Part shown: positions 53,737 to 63,476 of the stretch, one piece after another
How the letters are laid out: each line of letters starts with the position of its first letter
How positions within the stretch are numbered: the stretch's first letter is position 1
Assembly: GCF_016613475.2 (NCBI RefSeq)
Contig: NZ_CP071517.1
Location: 2,232,001 to 2,296,000, forward strand
Direction of reading: 5' to 3'
From: Lysobacter arenosi
GTDB lineage: Bacteria > Pseudomonadota > Gammaproteobacteria > Xanthomonadales > Xanthomonadaceae
Length of the DNA: 64,000 nt
Made by a program: the position numbers and the translations under genes
The notes under the pieces: model-generated
Told to the model about the DNA's origin: nothing
Database searches by the model: none
Seen by the model: the letters and a program-made list of their open reading frames with translations, nothing else

Positions 53737-54672
53737 TCAGACGGCCTCGCGGTCCAGCCACACTTCCAGGCCCTGCGCGTTGAGCTCGATGTCCATGGCC
53801 AGCAACCCGGCCACTTCGGCGTCGTCGAGCGGGGCGCCGTGGGCGCGTGCCCGCGTGACGAAGAGTTGCGTCAGCGATTCCACCAGGCGTGCATGGCGAT
53901 CGTCCTTGCCATGGGCAGCGCGCGCGAGCGCGACAATCGCGTCGATCTGCACGATCAGGTCATCGCCCAGGCGCGCGACATCGCCGACTCGCGCGTAATG
54001 CGTGAGGTGCATCGCTTCGGGCGCGCGCGCCAGCAGCTTGCGGATCGAGGCCTTCAACGGTTCCGGTTCGAACTGCACCGGCGTGGTCGTCGGAATCACG
54101 AACGGCGCACCATCGGCATTGTCGAACTCGCGATACGACAGCCCGAACGTGTCGCCGGTGAACCAGCTGCGACTGCGCTCATCCCACACGCACAGGTGGT
54201 GGCGCGCATGGCCGGGCGTGTCGATGCACAGCAACGGGCGGCCGGCCAGCTCGATCACGTTGCCATCGGCCAGCACGCGCACCCGTTCGGCGGCAACCGG
54301 AACGATCTCGCCGTAACTGCGCGCCATTTCCTCTTCGCCGTAGACCGCGGTCGCACCGGCCACCAGTCGCGCCGGATCGATCATGTGCGGCGCGCCGCGC
54401 GGGTGCACGGCGAGCACGGCGTTGGGCAGCTCGCGCATCAACGCGCCGGCGCCGCCCGCATGGTCCAGGTGCACGTGGGTCAGGATCAGCCAGTCGACCT
54501 GCGCCGGCGACAGTCCCTGCCCGGCCAGTGCCGCCAGCATCGCCGGCACCGAATGCTGCGTGCCGCAATCGATGAAGGCGCCGCGACCGTTCTCCACCAT
54601 CAGGTAGGCGGCATCGAACGAGGGTCGATGGAAGCCGGTGTCGATGGCGACGATGCCGTGAGTCGGTTTCAT
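53737..54672 (-). CDS. metallo-beta-lactamase fold hydrolase
   Basis: 311 residues. The zinc site is THVHLDHAGGAGALM (HxHxDH, near residue 65-71), with CIDTPGHARHHLCVW and WFTGDTFGLSY giving the third His and bridging Asp. The C-terminal helices (EAMHLTHYARVGDVARLGDDLI) contain the last His. The substrate could be a glutathione thioester, a lactone or a phosphodiester; the family cannot be narrowed from the sequence. It is followed on the minus strand by intergenic DNA; the small membrane gene lies seven bases upstream. Confidence 0.87.
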   Translation of the reverse strand: MKPTHGIVAIDTGFHRPSFDAAYLMVENGRGAFIDCGTQHSVPAMLAALAGQGLSPAQVDWLILTHVHLDHAGGAGALMRELPNAVLAVHPRGAPHMIDPARLVAGATAVYGEEEMARSYGEIVPVAAERVRVLADGNVIELAGRPLLCIDTPGHARHHLCVWDERSRSWFTGDTFGLSYREFDNADGAPFVIPTTTPVQFEPEPLKASIRKLLARAPEAMHLTHYARVGDVARLGDDLIVQIDAIVALARAAHGKDDRHARLVESLTQLFVTRARAHGAPLDDAEVAGLLAMDIELNAQGLEVWLDREAV

Positions 54673-54678
54673 GCGTGC

Positions 54679-54986
54679 TCAGCCCCTGCGCCGCAGCCAC
54701 AGCCGTCGCACGAAGAACGCCACGGTCAGCACCGCGAGGAACACGCCGTAACCGAGCGCGGTGGCGAGGATCTGCTGCCACATCCGGCCGAAGGCCGGGT
54801 CGGCATGGTCATGCGACCAGTAGATGCTGAGCAGGAAAGCCGTCACCGCCAGCAGCAGCGCCAGCGTGTCGTAAAGCTTGCGCGCCGCATTCCGCGGTTG
54901 CCGCGGGAACAGCCAGAACAGCGCGCCGAGGATCGCAAACCACGGCAGGAACAGGATCAGCGCCAGGTTGAGTTCGATCGCCGGGC

Positions 54987-54990
<4 letters not shown>
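54679..54990 (-). CDS. small membrane protein of unknown function
   Basis: 103 residues with three predicted membrane helices: LNLALILFLPWFAILGALFWLF (8-29), YDTLALLLAVTAFLLSIYW (40-58) and ILATALGYGVFLAVLTVAFFV (73-93). The tail RRLWLRRRG is basic, so the C-terminus is cytosolic. ATG at 54990 overlaps the trpS stop (ATGA). Homologues are common beside trpS or MBL genes in Xanthomonadaceae, without known function. Confidence 0.75.
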
Positions 54991-56316
<1,326 letters not shown>

Positions 56317-56412
56317 CGAACGCTGACGCCGGGGAAAACGGCCCAACAGTGTACCCAACCCCGCCGCCGCGACTGATCCGTTCTCCCCGGCGTCCCATCC
56401 GGAGAACCGACC

Positions 56413-57216
56413 ATGCGCACCCTGCCCTGCCTGCTTGCCACTCTTGCCGCTTCGGCGGTCCTCGCCTTCGCCGCGCCGCTGCCGGCCAAGGAACTGGCCC
56501 GGTACCAGCCGGGCGGACCGGTCGATCTGGCCGTGGTCGACCGCGACAGCGGCCAATGGCTGTCGCCGACGGTCCACCGCGGCCAGCGCTGGATTGCCGG
56601 AACTCCCGGCCATCGCTATTCGGTGCGCCTGGCCAACACCAGCGGCCGACGGGTCCTCGTGGTGCTGTCGGTCGACGGCGTCAACGCCATCAGCGGCCAG
56701 ACCGCCCACCCGTCGCAGACCGGTTACGTGCTCTCGCCCTGGCAGACGATGGAAGTCGAAGGCTGGCGCAAATCGCTCGACCAGGTCGCCCAGTTCGTCT
56801 TCACCGACCTGCCCGACAGCTATGCGGCACGCACCGGCCGACCCGACAACGTCGGCGTCATCGGCGTGGCCGTGTTCGAGGAGGCGGGGATGGCGCTGGA
56901 AGACAGGCGTCGCGGCGAGGTGCTCGACAGGGTCGAGCGCGGCGACGCCGCGAAGAATTCGGCACCGGCGGCGGCCCGTGAATCGGATGCGGCCGCGCAA
57001 TCGATCGGCACCGGACACGGCCAACGCGAGTGGTCACCTGCAAGCCACACGCAATTCATCCGCGCCACGCGCGCGCCGACGCAGGTCAGCGAGTTGCGTT
57101 ACGACGATTACGACACGCTGGTCGCGCGTGGCGTGCTGCGTCCGTATCCGCGCTACATGCGTGACTCGCGACCGCGTGCGTTCCCGGAAGGCTTCGTCGC
57201 CGATCCTCCGTATTGA
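56413..57216 (+). CDS. secreted protein of unknown function
   Basis: 267 residues with a clear signal peptide ([25 protein letters not shown], cleavage near 25). The mature part has a beta-rich domain ([29 protein letters not shown]...[28 protein letters not shown]) and ends with [14 protein letters not shown]. Similar proteins occur across Xanthomonadaceae, and I recognise no enzyme motif. It is divergent from trpS over 96 bases. The hairpin at 57246-57267 stands after its stop. Confidence 0.75.
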   Translation: MRTLPCLLATLAASAVLAFAAPLPAKELARYQPGGPVDLAVVDRDSGQWLSPTVHRGQRWIAGTPGHRYSVRLANTSGRRVLVVLSVDGVNAISGQTAHPSQTGYVLSPWQTMEVEGWRKSLDQVAQFVFTDLPDSYAARTGRPDNVGVIGVAVFEEAGMALEDRRRGEVLDRVERGDAAKNSAPAAARESDAAAQSIGTGHGQREWSPASHTQFIRATRAPTQVSELRYDDYDTLVARGVLRPYPRYMRDSRPRAFPEGFVADPPY

Positions 57217-57245
57217 TTGATGATTACAGCGGGCGGCCAATGAAA

Positions 57246-57267
57246 GAACCGGCCTTGCGGCCGGTTC
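57246..57267 (+). terminator. hairpin after the secreted-protein gene
   Basis: GAACCGGCC-TTGC-GGCCGGTTC, nine perfect pairs, 30 bases past the stop. No U run follows (GGATTG), so it may stabilise the 3' end or work with Rho. Confidence 0.45.
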
Positions 57268-57359
57268 GGATTGATGGAGCAAATTGCATGGCGCACGCCG
57301 GTTGCGGCTTCAGCCGCACCGCCCGGCGTGCGCACCGCGTGCGCGGATCGACGGACTGC

Positions 57360-57560
57360 TTAGTTCAGCGTCTTCTCGAAGTCACGCACTTCCTGCTGGG
57401 CGCGGTCGCGTTCCCAGCCATAACGTTCCTGCAACTTGCCGGCGAGATATTCGGCGTTGCCTTCGGCCACGGCGAAATCGTCGTCGGTCAGGTCGCCCCA
57501 ACGGGCCTGTGCCTGGCCTTTGATCTGCGTCCACTTGCCAGCAATGATGTCTTTGTTCAT
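57360..57560 (-). CDS. CsbD family stress-response protein
   Basis: 66 residues. [29 protein letters not shown] is the CsbD signature, ending in [19 protein letters not shown]. These small hydrophilic proteins rise under general stress, yet their action is unknown. ATG at 57560 is preceded by GAGGATGAG; a GTG just upstream is also in frame. It is a single-gene unit on the minus strand. Confidence 0.92.
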   Translation of the reverse strand: MNKDIIAGKWTQIKGQAQARWGDLTDDDFAVAEGNAEYLAGKLQERYGWERDRAQQEVRDFEKTLN

Positions 57561-57712
57561 CACTCATCCTCGGTTCGGGTGATGCGATGCATCTGTCAGA
57601 TGCCGCACGCACAGCATCGCAGCGCCTGCATTCGAACGAAGTCGCGATTGCGTTAGTCGAGGATTGATGTCGGTGAACACGATATTCAGCGTGCATGCGC
57701 TGCGTGCTCTCG

Positions 57713-57744
57713 CAAAAAAGAAGAGGCCGGATTGCTCCGGCCTC
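57713..57744 (-). terminator. terminator after the first entericidin-type gene
   Basis: On the minus strand GAGGCCGGA-GCAA-TCCGGCCTC is followed by TTCTTTTTTG. It is 33 bases past the stop of the lipoprotein gene at 57778. Confidence 0.85.
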
Positions 57745-57777
57745 TCCTGTTCACAGCTTCGCGCGATCGTCAGTCGA

Positions 57778-57930
57778 TCAGCACTTGCCGTCCTTGCAAT
57801 CCGTGGCGGCCTCTTCGACCTTCTCACCGGCTCCCTTCACGTCCTTACCGGCGCCCGCCACGGTGTTGCAGGCGGTCAGGGTACCCATCGAGAACAGGGC
57901 GAGCAGCATCAGTGCCATCAAACGCTTCAT
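57778..57930 (-). CDS. entericidin-type small lipoprotein 1
   Basis: 50 residues: MKRLMALMLLALFSMGTLTAC is a lipoprotein signal with lipobox LTAC (Cys21). The mature part NTVAGAGKDVKGAGEKVEEAATDCKDGKC has the entericidin A/B core (NTxxGxGKDVxxxGxxIE) plus a C-terminal extension with two extra Cys. Entericidins are outer-membrane lipoproteins; EcnB has been linked to bacteriolysis in E. coli. GGAGATTTCC stands before the ATG. A second paralogue is 212 bases away. Confidence 0.85.
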   Translation of the reverse strand: MKRLMALMLLALFSMGTLTACNTVAGAGKDVKGAGEKVEEAATDCKDGKC

Positions 57931-58141
57931 GGAAATCTCCTCAGCTAATGGGAAGCAAGGCGCACGCAAACCGGCTGCGTGCGGCGGGACCATCTGACGT
58001 GAGGAGGTGTGAAGCCGAGGTGGATTTGGGCGAAAAATCCGCCTTCCGATTCAGGCGACAGCCATCGGGGCGGCAGACAGCACGAAGGCCGGTCAAGCCG
58101 GCCTTCGGGGCATTGCAACCGGGATGCAGTGGCGCCAGCGC

Positions 58142-58276
58142 TTAGTCGCTGGCCTTGTCCTCGACCTTCTGGCCGAGCTTCTTCACGTCTTTGCCGAGAC
58201 CTTCCATGGTGTTGCAGGCGCTGAGCAGGGCCAGCGACAGGGTGGCGAGCAGGAGCATTGCGGCAAAGCGTTTCAT
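58142..58276 (-). CDS. entericidin-type small lipoprotein 2
   Basis: 44 residues: MKRFAAMLLLATLSLALLSAC (lipobox LSAC, Cys21) followed by NTMEGLGKDVKKLGQKVEDKASD, the entericidin core without the extra cysteines of copy 1. It is too short for most gene finders. The hairpin GAAGGCCGG-TCAAG-CCGGCCTTC (58084-58106) follows its stop, though without a U run. It could form a small toxin-antidote-like pair with copy 1, as EcnA/EcnB do, but this is only an analogy. Confidence 0.85.
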   Translation of the reverse strand: MKRFAAMLLLATLSLALLSACNTMEGLGKDVKKLGQKVEDKASD

Positions 58277-58411
58277 CGGGTCCCCGGGGACGTTGGCAGT
58301 GGTGGCATAAGGATGGCATGGCGGCGCGGGCGCCGCACCACGCCCCCGTGGGGCCGGGGCGCGGTGATGTCAGCCGCAATTCAGCTGCCAGTGCCCGTGG
58401 GGCCCGCCGGC

Positions 58412-59335
58412 TCAGTCGCGCATCAGGGTCGACTTGCCGAACAGGCTCTCGACCAGGTCCACCGCCAGGCGGGCGGTGCGGTTGCGCTTGTCGATGATCG
58501 GGTTGAGCTCGACGATGTCCAGCGAGGCCATGCGGCCGCTGTCGGCGATCATCTCCATCACCAGCTGCGCCTCGCGGTAGTTCGGACCGCCCGGCACGGT
58601 GGTGCCCACGCCCGGGGCGATGCTCGGGTCGAGGAAGTCGACGTCGAAGCTGACGTGCAGGTGGGTGTTCTCGTCGACGCCTTCCAGCGCTTCCTCCATC
58701 ACCCGCTTCATGCCGATCTCGTCGATGTAGCGCATGTCGTACACGTCCAGGCCGTATTGCTGGACCAGGCGCTTCTCGCCTTCGTCGACCGAGCGGATGC
58801 CGATCTGGCGGATTTCGTCCGGGCGCAGCGCCGGCGACGTTCCGCCCAACTGGGTCAGTGCATCCGGACCGAGACCGCACAGACACGCCACCGGCATGCC
58901 ATGGACATTGCCCGACGGCGTGACCTGGCTGGTGTTGAAGTCGGCATGCGCATCGAGCCAGAGAACGCGCAACTGCTTGCCAGTCTGGCGGCAGTGTTGC
59001 GCCACCGCAGTGATCGAACCCAGGCCGAGGCAATGATCGCCGCCGAGCAGGATCGGCAGGCGGCCGTCTGCGAGTTCGGCAGCCACCGCATCCATCACGG
59101 CGCGATTCCAGGCGACGACTTCGGCCAGGTGGCGATAACCCTCGACCGGCTTCTGCCATGGATTGCGCGGACCATCGAGATTGCCGCGATCGATCACGTC
59201 GACGCCACGCTTGACCAGCGCCTCGCCGATGCCGGCAATGCGCAGGGCCTCCGGCCCCAGCCGCGCACCGCGGTGCCCTGCACCCACGTCGGTCGGTGCA
59301 CCGATCAGCGAAACTCCGGGATAGCTGCGACTCAT
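58412..59335 (-). CDS. rocF: arginase
   Basis: Splits arginine to ornithine and urea; 307 residues, ureohydrolase superfamily. The binuclear manganese site is fully present: LLGGDHCLGLGS, LWLDAHADFNT, and SFDVDFLDPSIAPG. EGDEN-type substrate contacts are less clear, but SGNVHGMPVA is the arginase (not agmatinase) loop. It is a single gene on the minus strand and may feed ornithine to polyamine synthesis together with speD. Confidence 0.93.
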   Translation of the reverse strand: MSRSYPGVSLIGAPTDVGAGHRGARLGPEALRIAGIGEALVKRGVDVIDRGNLDGPRNPWQKPVEGYRHLAEVVAWNRAVMDAVAAELADGRLPILLGGDHCLGLGSITAVAQHCRQTGKQLRVLWLDAHADFNTSQVTPSGNVHGMPVACLCGLGPDALTQLGGTSPALRPDEIRQIGIRSVDEGEKRLVQQYGLDVYDMRYIDEIGMKRVMEEALEGVDENTHLHVSFDVDFLDPSIAPGVGTTVPGGPNYREAQLVMEMIADSGRMASLDIVELNPIIDKRNRTARLAVDLVESLFGKSTLMRD

Positions 59336-59597
59336 GCTGTGACGTTCCTGTCTGGTGCCGCTGCCGACACGGGTGCCGGTACGAGCGGTTGATTGGGTGA
59401 TTGCCAGCCGGACTCACGCCAGACGCTGGAACCTGGTCCAGCCGAGTTTAGACCCTTGTGATTGCGGTATCCCGCGCGACCGCGTTGGCGCGTGGCTTCC
59501 TTCATATTGACGTGCGCCTGCCACCACCAGACCATCCGGATGCATGCCCCACTTCGGGGTCGCAGGGGTCAGGGCCGTGGGAACGATTTCGAGTCTG

Positions 59598-59918
59598 ATG
59601 GACCGCCTCGCCCGCAAGACCGCGCCCAACGCACAGCCCATCGTGGTCACGGCGTTTGGCTTCGCCATGGGCGAAGACTTCGTCGCCTGGCAGGCGGTCG
59701 CCGAGATCTGGGGCCACGACGTGCAGTCCGACCACGGCGACGTGTGCCTGGAATTCTCATGTCATGGCAAGTCCGTCTGGGTCGCCCAGCGTCAGGCAGG
59801 TTTTGTCGGCCTTGAGCAGGTGATGGTCGCTGTCTTTCCGTCGACTGCAGGCTGGCGCGAGTCGGTGATGAATCCCACCATCGAGGGCTGCCGGACGCTA
59901 CTGTTCCGTCGCGCCTGA
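59598..59918 (+). CDS. conserved protein of unknown function
   Basis: 106 residues: MDRLARKTAPNAQPIVVTAFGFAMGEDFVAWQAVAEIWGHDVQ...VCLEFSCHGKSVWVAQRQAGFVGLEQVMVAVFPSTAGWRESVM. The balanced mix of strands and helices suggests a small globular cytosolic protein. The start at 59598 is provisional; an ATG at 59544 would add 18 residues, and the Shine-Dalgarno is weak for both. It stands alone between divergent arginase and convergent tRNA-Thr. I do not recognise a family. Confidence 0.6.
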   Translation: MDRLARKTAPNAQPIVVTAFGFAMGEDFVAWQAVAEIWGHDVQSDHGDVCLEFSCHGKSVWVAQRQAGFVGLEQVMVAVFPSTAGWRESVMNPTIEGCRTLLFRRA

Positions 59919-59960
59919 CGGGTCACGCCGCACGTCAGCACCGCTGAAAAGCCCGCAACG

Positions 59961-59982
59961 AAAAAGCCCCGCATTGCGGGGC
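59961..59982 (-). terminator. terminator after tRNA-Thr
   Basis: On the minus strand GCCCCGC-AAT-GCGGGGC followed by TTTTTC, seven bases past the tRNA 3' end. Seven GC-rich pairs plus a five-U run. Confidence 0.88.
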
Positions 59983-59988
59983 TTTCGA

Positions 59989-60064
59989 TGGTGCCGGCAG
60001 TCAGAATCGAACTGACGACCTACCGCTTACAAGGCGGTTGCTCTACCAACTGAGCTATGCCGGC
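59989..60064 (-). tRNA. tRNA-Thr(TGT)
   Basis: A 76-nt cloverleaf with encoded CCA. The acceptor stem GCCGGCA pairs with TGCCGGC, the D-arm is GCTCAGTTGGTAGAGC, the anticodon arm is ACCGC-CTTGTAA-GCGGT with anticodon TGT, and the T-arm is GTCAG-TTCGATT-CTGAC. It matches E. coli tRNA-Thr(TGT) across the D- and T-arms. Confidence 0.97.
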
Positions 60065-60113
60065 AAGGCTCGCATTCTAGCCTGCCGCGACGCCTGGCGC
60101 GCCTGCGACTTCA

Positions 60114-60851
60114 TCATCGCAGGCGGGCGCAGTCGAGCGGGCGCGGTGCGATCTGCACGGCGGCCTGTGCGCGGGCGGTGTCGAACGACGGACCCGGCAC
60201 CAGGTCCAGCCAGTAACTCGCGCGGCCTTCGCCCAAGGGTTCGGCGCGCGCGGGGAAGCCTGCCGCCACCAGCGATTGGGCGCGGCGATTGGCCGAGTCC
60301 TCGTTGCGGTAGCGGCCGAGCGCGATCGAGTTGGCTTCGCTGCCTTCGCGAACGATGAAGTAGTCGTTGAAACCGGCTGCGGCAATGCGCTGCGCGGTCG
60401 CCTGCGCCTCGGCCAGGCTGGCCGCGGCTGGCAGCAGCACGCGATAGCCCCGCGTCGTCCCGGCACGCGTCTCGCGCGGGACCACCTTGGTCGCCACTGC
60501 CATCAGCACTTCGTGCGCGTTCTTCGCCGCGGCGGCGTCGGCGAACGGGCCGAAGCTGTAGCACTGCGCGGGCATGGCGGCGGCCACTTTCGCCGGGGCG
60601 GCTTCCTTTGGCGGCGCTGCGGCCGGCTCCGGGACTACCGGTGCCGTAGCCGGCGGTTTCGCGACAGTCGATGGCGTCGCGGAAGCAGGCCTGGATGCAG
60701 CAGGCTGCACTTCACTGGCCAGCTGCAGGCGTGCCACGCCCAGCGGTTGCTCGATCGCAGCCGGTGGCGACGGCGGTGCGCGCAGCGTCCACCACGCGGC
60801 GACACCAAGATTGAGCACGATCAGCAGGACGACCAGGGCGCGTATCAGCAT
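60114..60851 (-). CDS. SPOR-domain protein, membrane-anchored
   Basis: 245 residues. An N-terminal membrane anchor (MLIRALVVLLIVLNLGVAAWWTL) is followed by an Ala/Pro-rich periplasmic linker. A globular part from about residue 95 includes CYSFGPFADAAAAKNAHEVL and two SPOR-like units (GYRVLLPAAASLAEAQATAQRIAAAGFNDYFIV and NSIALGRYRNEDSANRRAQSLVAAGFPA). SPOR domains bind denuded septal peptidoglycan. ATG at 60851 puts the anchor at the start. It lies 19 bases after coaX and completes the birA-coaX-SPOR operon seen in other gammaproteobacteria. Confidence 0.85.
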   Translation of the reverse strand: MLIRALVVLLIVLNLGVAAWWTLRAPPSPPAAIEQPLGVARLQLASEVQPAASRPASATPSTVAKPPATAPVVPEPAAAPPKEAAPAKVAAAMPAQCYSFGPFADAAAAKNAHEVLMAVATKVVPRETRAGTTRGYRVLLPAAASLAEAQATAQRIAAAGFNDYFIVREGSEANSIALGRYRNEDSANRRAQSLVAAGFPARAEPLGEGRASYWLDLVPGPSFDTARAQAAVQIAPRPLDCARLR

Positions 60852-60870
60852 GTTTCGGATTCTAGTCGGC

Positions 60871-61611
60871 TCAAGCCACGCTTTCGGCAATGGCCCACTG
60901 CGCCAGGCCTTCGAGCACGAGGGTTGCGACCTGTGTCGCGTTCGGCAGGTGGGCGGCCAGCGCTTCGGCGCCGCCGCCGTGGAGGATCAGTTGCGGGGTG
61001 CGACCCAGGCGCTGCCGCGCCGCATCGAGGCTGCGCTCGATCAGCGCCAGCGCGGCGCCGTCGCAACCGGAGGCCAGCGCGTCCTCGGTGTCGCTGGCGA
61101 AGTCGATGTAGTCGCCGCCGCTTTCCGGCAGCTGCGGTGCGCGCTCGTGCAGCGCTTCGCGCATCAGCGTCGGCGAGGGCGCGATGCGTCCGCCCAGATG
61201 TCGGCCATCGGCGTCGATCAGGTCGATGGTGAGCGCGGTGCCGACTCCGCAGATGAGCGCGGCGTCGCCGATGCGCGCGTGTGCGGCCAGCAGCGCCAGG
61301 AACCGGTCGACGCCGAGCTTGCGCGGGTCGGCGTAGGCAATTCGCACCGCGCCCAGTCGCACCTGCGTGCGGGCGAGTGAGATGCGCTGGCAGCGCGCGG
61401 TCAGTGCATCGAGCACCGCCACGCGCAGCGCCGGATTGGCAACGCTGGCGAGGTAAGCGACGTCGATTCGCCCGGGCAGCAGTTGCGCCAGAGCCGCGGC
61501 GACGTCGTCCTCGCGGTGCGGCAAGGCGACTGCGTCACCGACGCTGCCATCGGCCCGCAGCGGCGCGCACTTCAGCCGCGTATTGCCCAGATCAAACAAC
61601 CACGCCGTCAT
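60871..61611 (-). CDS. coaX: type III pantothenate kinase
   Basis: First step of coenzyme A synthesis from pantothenate; 246 residues of the ASKHA fold. The start WLFDLGNTRLKCA is the phosphate-1 motif with catalytic Asp7. KLGVDRFLALLAAHAR and LICGVGTALTIDLIDADGRHLGGRIAPS (phosphate-2 region) are typical; HGGGAEALAAHLP is the adenosine-side motif. Its ATG overlaps the birA stop by four bases. Confidence 0.95.
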   Translation of the reverse strand: MTAWLFDLGNTRLKCAPLRADGSVGDAVALPHREDDVAAALAQLLPGRIDVAYLASVANPALRVAVLDALTARCQRISLARTQVRLGAVRIAYADPRKLGVDRFLALLAAHARIGDAALICGVGTALTIDLIDADGRHLGGRIAPSPTLMREALHERAPQLPESGGDYIDFASDTEDALASGCDGAALALIERSLDAARQRLGRTPQLILHGGGAEALAAHLPNATQVATLVLEGLAQWAIAESVA

Positions 61612-62612
61612 GCCCCGTCCCCCTGCCCTGCGCCACGGCGCACGCTGACTTCACCGGCATGGAAATGCCGTTCCTCGCCATTGTCCATGCGCACGCGCAG
61701 CGCGCCATCATCGGCCAGGCCCAGCGCCGTGCCGTGCACTGTCGCCGTGGCGCCGTGCACGCTCACGCCCTGCCCGGCCAGTGCGTCGAGCGCGGCGTAG
61801 CGTGCACTGAAAGCGGCCAGCCCGACCGCATCGAATTCTTCCAGCGCCGGCAGCAATCGCGCCAGCACGGCGGTGGCCAACTCGTTTCGATCCGGTGGCG
61901 CCGTTGCAAGCGAGGCCAAATCGCACCAGGGCTGATCGATCTGCGCGGCCACCGCCGCCGGCATGCGCACGTTGATGCCCAGCCCGATCACCGCGCGCAC
62001 CGGTCCTGCATGCTCGCCACCGCCCTCCACCAGGATCCCGCCGAGCTTGCGCAGCCCGCCGTCGGAATCGACCACCACCAGGTCGTTGGGCCATTTCAGG
62101 CGTACGCCGGCAAAGCCCGCGTCGCACATGGCTTCGGCCGCGGCGATGCCGGCGACCAGGCTGAGACCGCCGAGACGGGCCAGGCCGCCGCCAAACTGGC
62201 GCGCGAGCGAGAGATACAGATGAGCTGCCAGCGGCGACGCCCATTCGCGGCCACGACGCCCGCGCCCACCGCTCTGGCGCTCGGCCAGCAGCACCAGGGC
62301 GCCGCGCTCCGGCGTGGGCCGGCGCAGCAGTTCGGAGTTGGTCGAGTCGATCGTCCAGACAGTGTCCAGCCCGGCCAGCGCCGAAGCGGCCGCGGCAGGC
62401 AGCTGCGAGCGGATCGCGGCCGCATCGAGCAGGTCGATCGGTTGCGCCAGCCGGTAGCCGCGCCCGGCCTGGGCCTCGATCGCGATCCCGGCCTCGCGCA
62501 GCGCCTCTATCCGCTTCCAGACCGCCGCCCGGGTCTGGCCGCTGGCCTGGGCCAGGGCGTCACCCGACGCCGGCCCGGCCATCAGCCGCTGCAGCAGGGC
62601 GCGGTCGTCCAT
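61608..62612 (-). CDS. birA: bifunctional biotin-[acetyl-CoA-carboxylase] ligase / repressor BirA
   Basis: Attaches biotin to carboxyl carrier protein and may repress biotin genes. 334 residues. A winged helix occupies the first 60 (LLQRLMAGPASGDALAQASGQTRAAVWKRIEALREAGIAI), so it is the regulatory BirA type. The catalytic domain has the GRGRRGREWASP loop, STNSELLRR, and VRLKWPNDLVVVDSDGGLRKLGGILVE. ATG at 62612 gives a normal N-terminus; the frame upstream is not family-like. First gene of birA-coaX-SPOR. Confidence 0.95.
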   Translation of the reverse strand: MDDRALLQRLMAGPASGDALAQASGQTRAAVWKRIEALREAGIAIEAQAGRGYRLAQPIDLLDAAAIRSQLPAAAASALAGLDTVWTIDSTNSELLRRPTPERGALVLLAERQSGGRGRRGREWASPLAAHLYLSLARQFGGGLARLGGLSLVAGIAAAEAMCDAGFAGVRLKWPNDLVVVDSDGGLRKLGGILVEGGGEHAGPVRAVIGLGINVRMPAAVAAQIDQPWCDLASLATAPPDRNELATAVLARLLPALEEFDAVGLAAFSARYAALDALAGQGVSVHGATATVHGTALGLADDGALRVRMDNGEERHFHAGEVSVRRGAGQGDGA

Positions 62613-63182
62613 CAGCCGCGCCCCTGGCGGGCGCAGCGTCGGCAGTCGGGCGGCGACAACAGGAGGGGCAACCGCAGGCACGGTTGCGGGCGAAGGGCAC
62701 GCGTCATGGCGCGAATTATGCGCGAGGGCGCAAGCCCGGCGTCAGGCGCTCGCCGACTGAACCGATGCCATCGGCTCATGGCCGGCGCCGGCATATGGGG
62801 CCGTATCCGGGGATGCCGGTGTCGAAGGGGCCTGGCCTGGGCAGCCGCATGGGGGGGAAGCAGGCCGCTCCCGCCCCTTCGGCACTGGTGGTAGCGGTCG
62901 CAACGGGGACCGAATCGGCAGGACGACGCCCCGGCGCGCCGAGCGGTTGCAACCATCCGCCCCGGAGCCGCATCGATAGGAGAAGATAGCCATGCAGCAT
63001 CGCCCGGGGCCTGCCCCGATGAAGGACCAGAGGCTGCATCCGTTTTCAGGGTAAGGACAGGGAGAGTTGCTGCAATGCACCACGGCATCGGCCGCCCAAC
63101 GGCCAGGAAGACCCACCGTTTTCGCGCTATATTCCAGCATTGCCTGAAGCCCTTGGCTTCAAGCCCGTCCGAGGAATCCGTC
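62613..63182. other. 570-bp stretch without a supported gene
   Basis: Contains the birA promoter (minus) and that of the small secreted protein (plus). Several open frames run on both strands, but none shows family-like residues, signal peptides or ribosome-binding sites. GAGGAA at 63171-63176 is the ribosome-binding site of the gene at 63183. TATATT near 63127 could be a -10 box. I see no repeat or RNA gene. Confidence 0.55.
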
Positions 63183-63452
63183 ATGTTCCGGATCTGCCTG
63201 TGCCTGCTGATCGTGGTCGCCAGCTCGACCTCGGCTGCGCGCGAGATCAAGCTCAGCTCCGCCAACAGCGGCAGCTGCCCGGAATCGATCGCGCTCGAGC
63301 GCGAAGCCGCACGCCCCGAAGCACGCGCCACCGCTGCACCTGCGCGCGAGACCAAGGCCAAGCCGGCCCTGCACAGCGACGCTGCCGGCAGCAGCAATTC
63401 CCGCATCCAGTCGCCGCGCTGGCACAGCTTCCTGCCGGGCATGTTCCGCTAA
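63183..63452 (+). CDS. small secreted protein of unknown function
   Basis: 89 residues. MFRICLCLLIVVASSTSAA is a signal peptide (cleavage near residue 19). The mature part is Ala/Glu/Arg-rich (ALEREAARPEARATAAPARETKAKP) with a Ser-rich end (SRIQSPRWHSFLPGMFR), probably disordered. ATG at 63183 has GAGGAA seven bases before it. It lies just upstream of mtfA. No family recognised. Confidence 0.65.
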   Translation: MFRICLCLLIVVASSTSAAREIKLSSANSGSCPESIALEREAARPEARATAAPARETKAKPALHSDAAGSSNSRIQSPRWHSFLPGMFR

Positions 63453-63476
63453 GCACAGCGCCCGCTCCACCCGCCC

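Noticed and set aside
57213..57656. Plus-strand frame covering the CsbD gene
   Set aside because: Antisense to a clear CsbD gene, no recognisable content.
62612..63442. Minus-strand frame of 276 codons upstream of birA
   Set aside because: It overlaps the signal-peptide gene at 63183 in antisense, has no family features and no ribosome-binding site.
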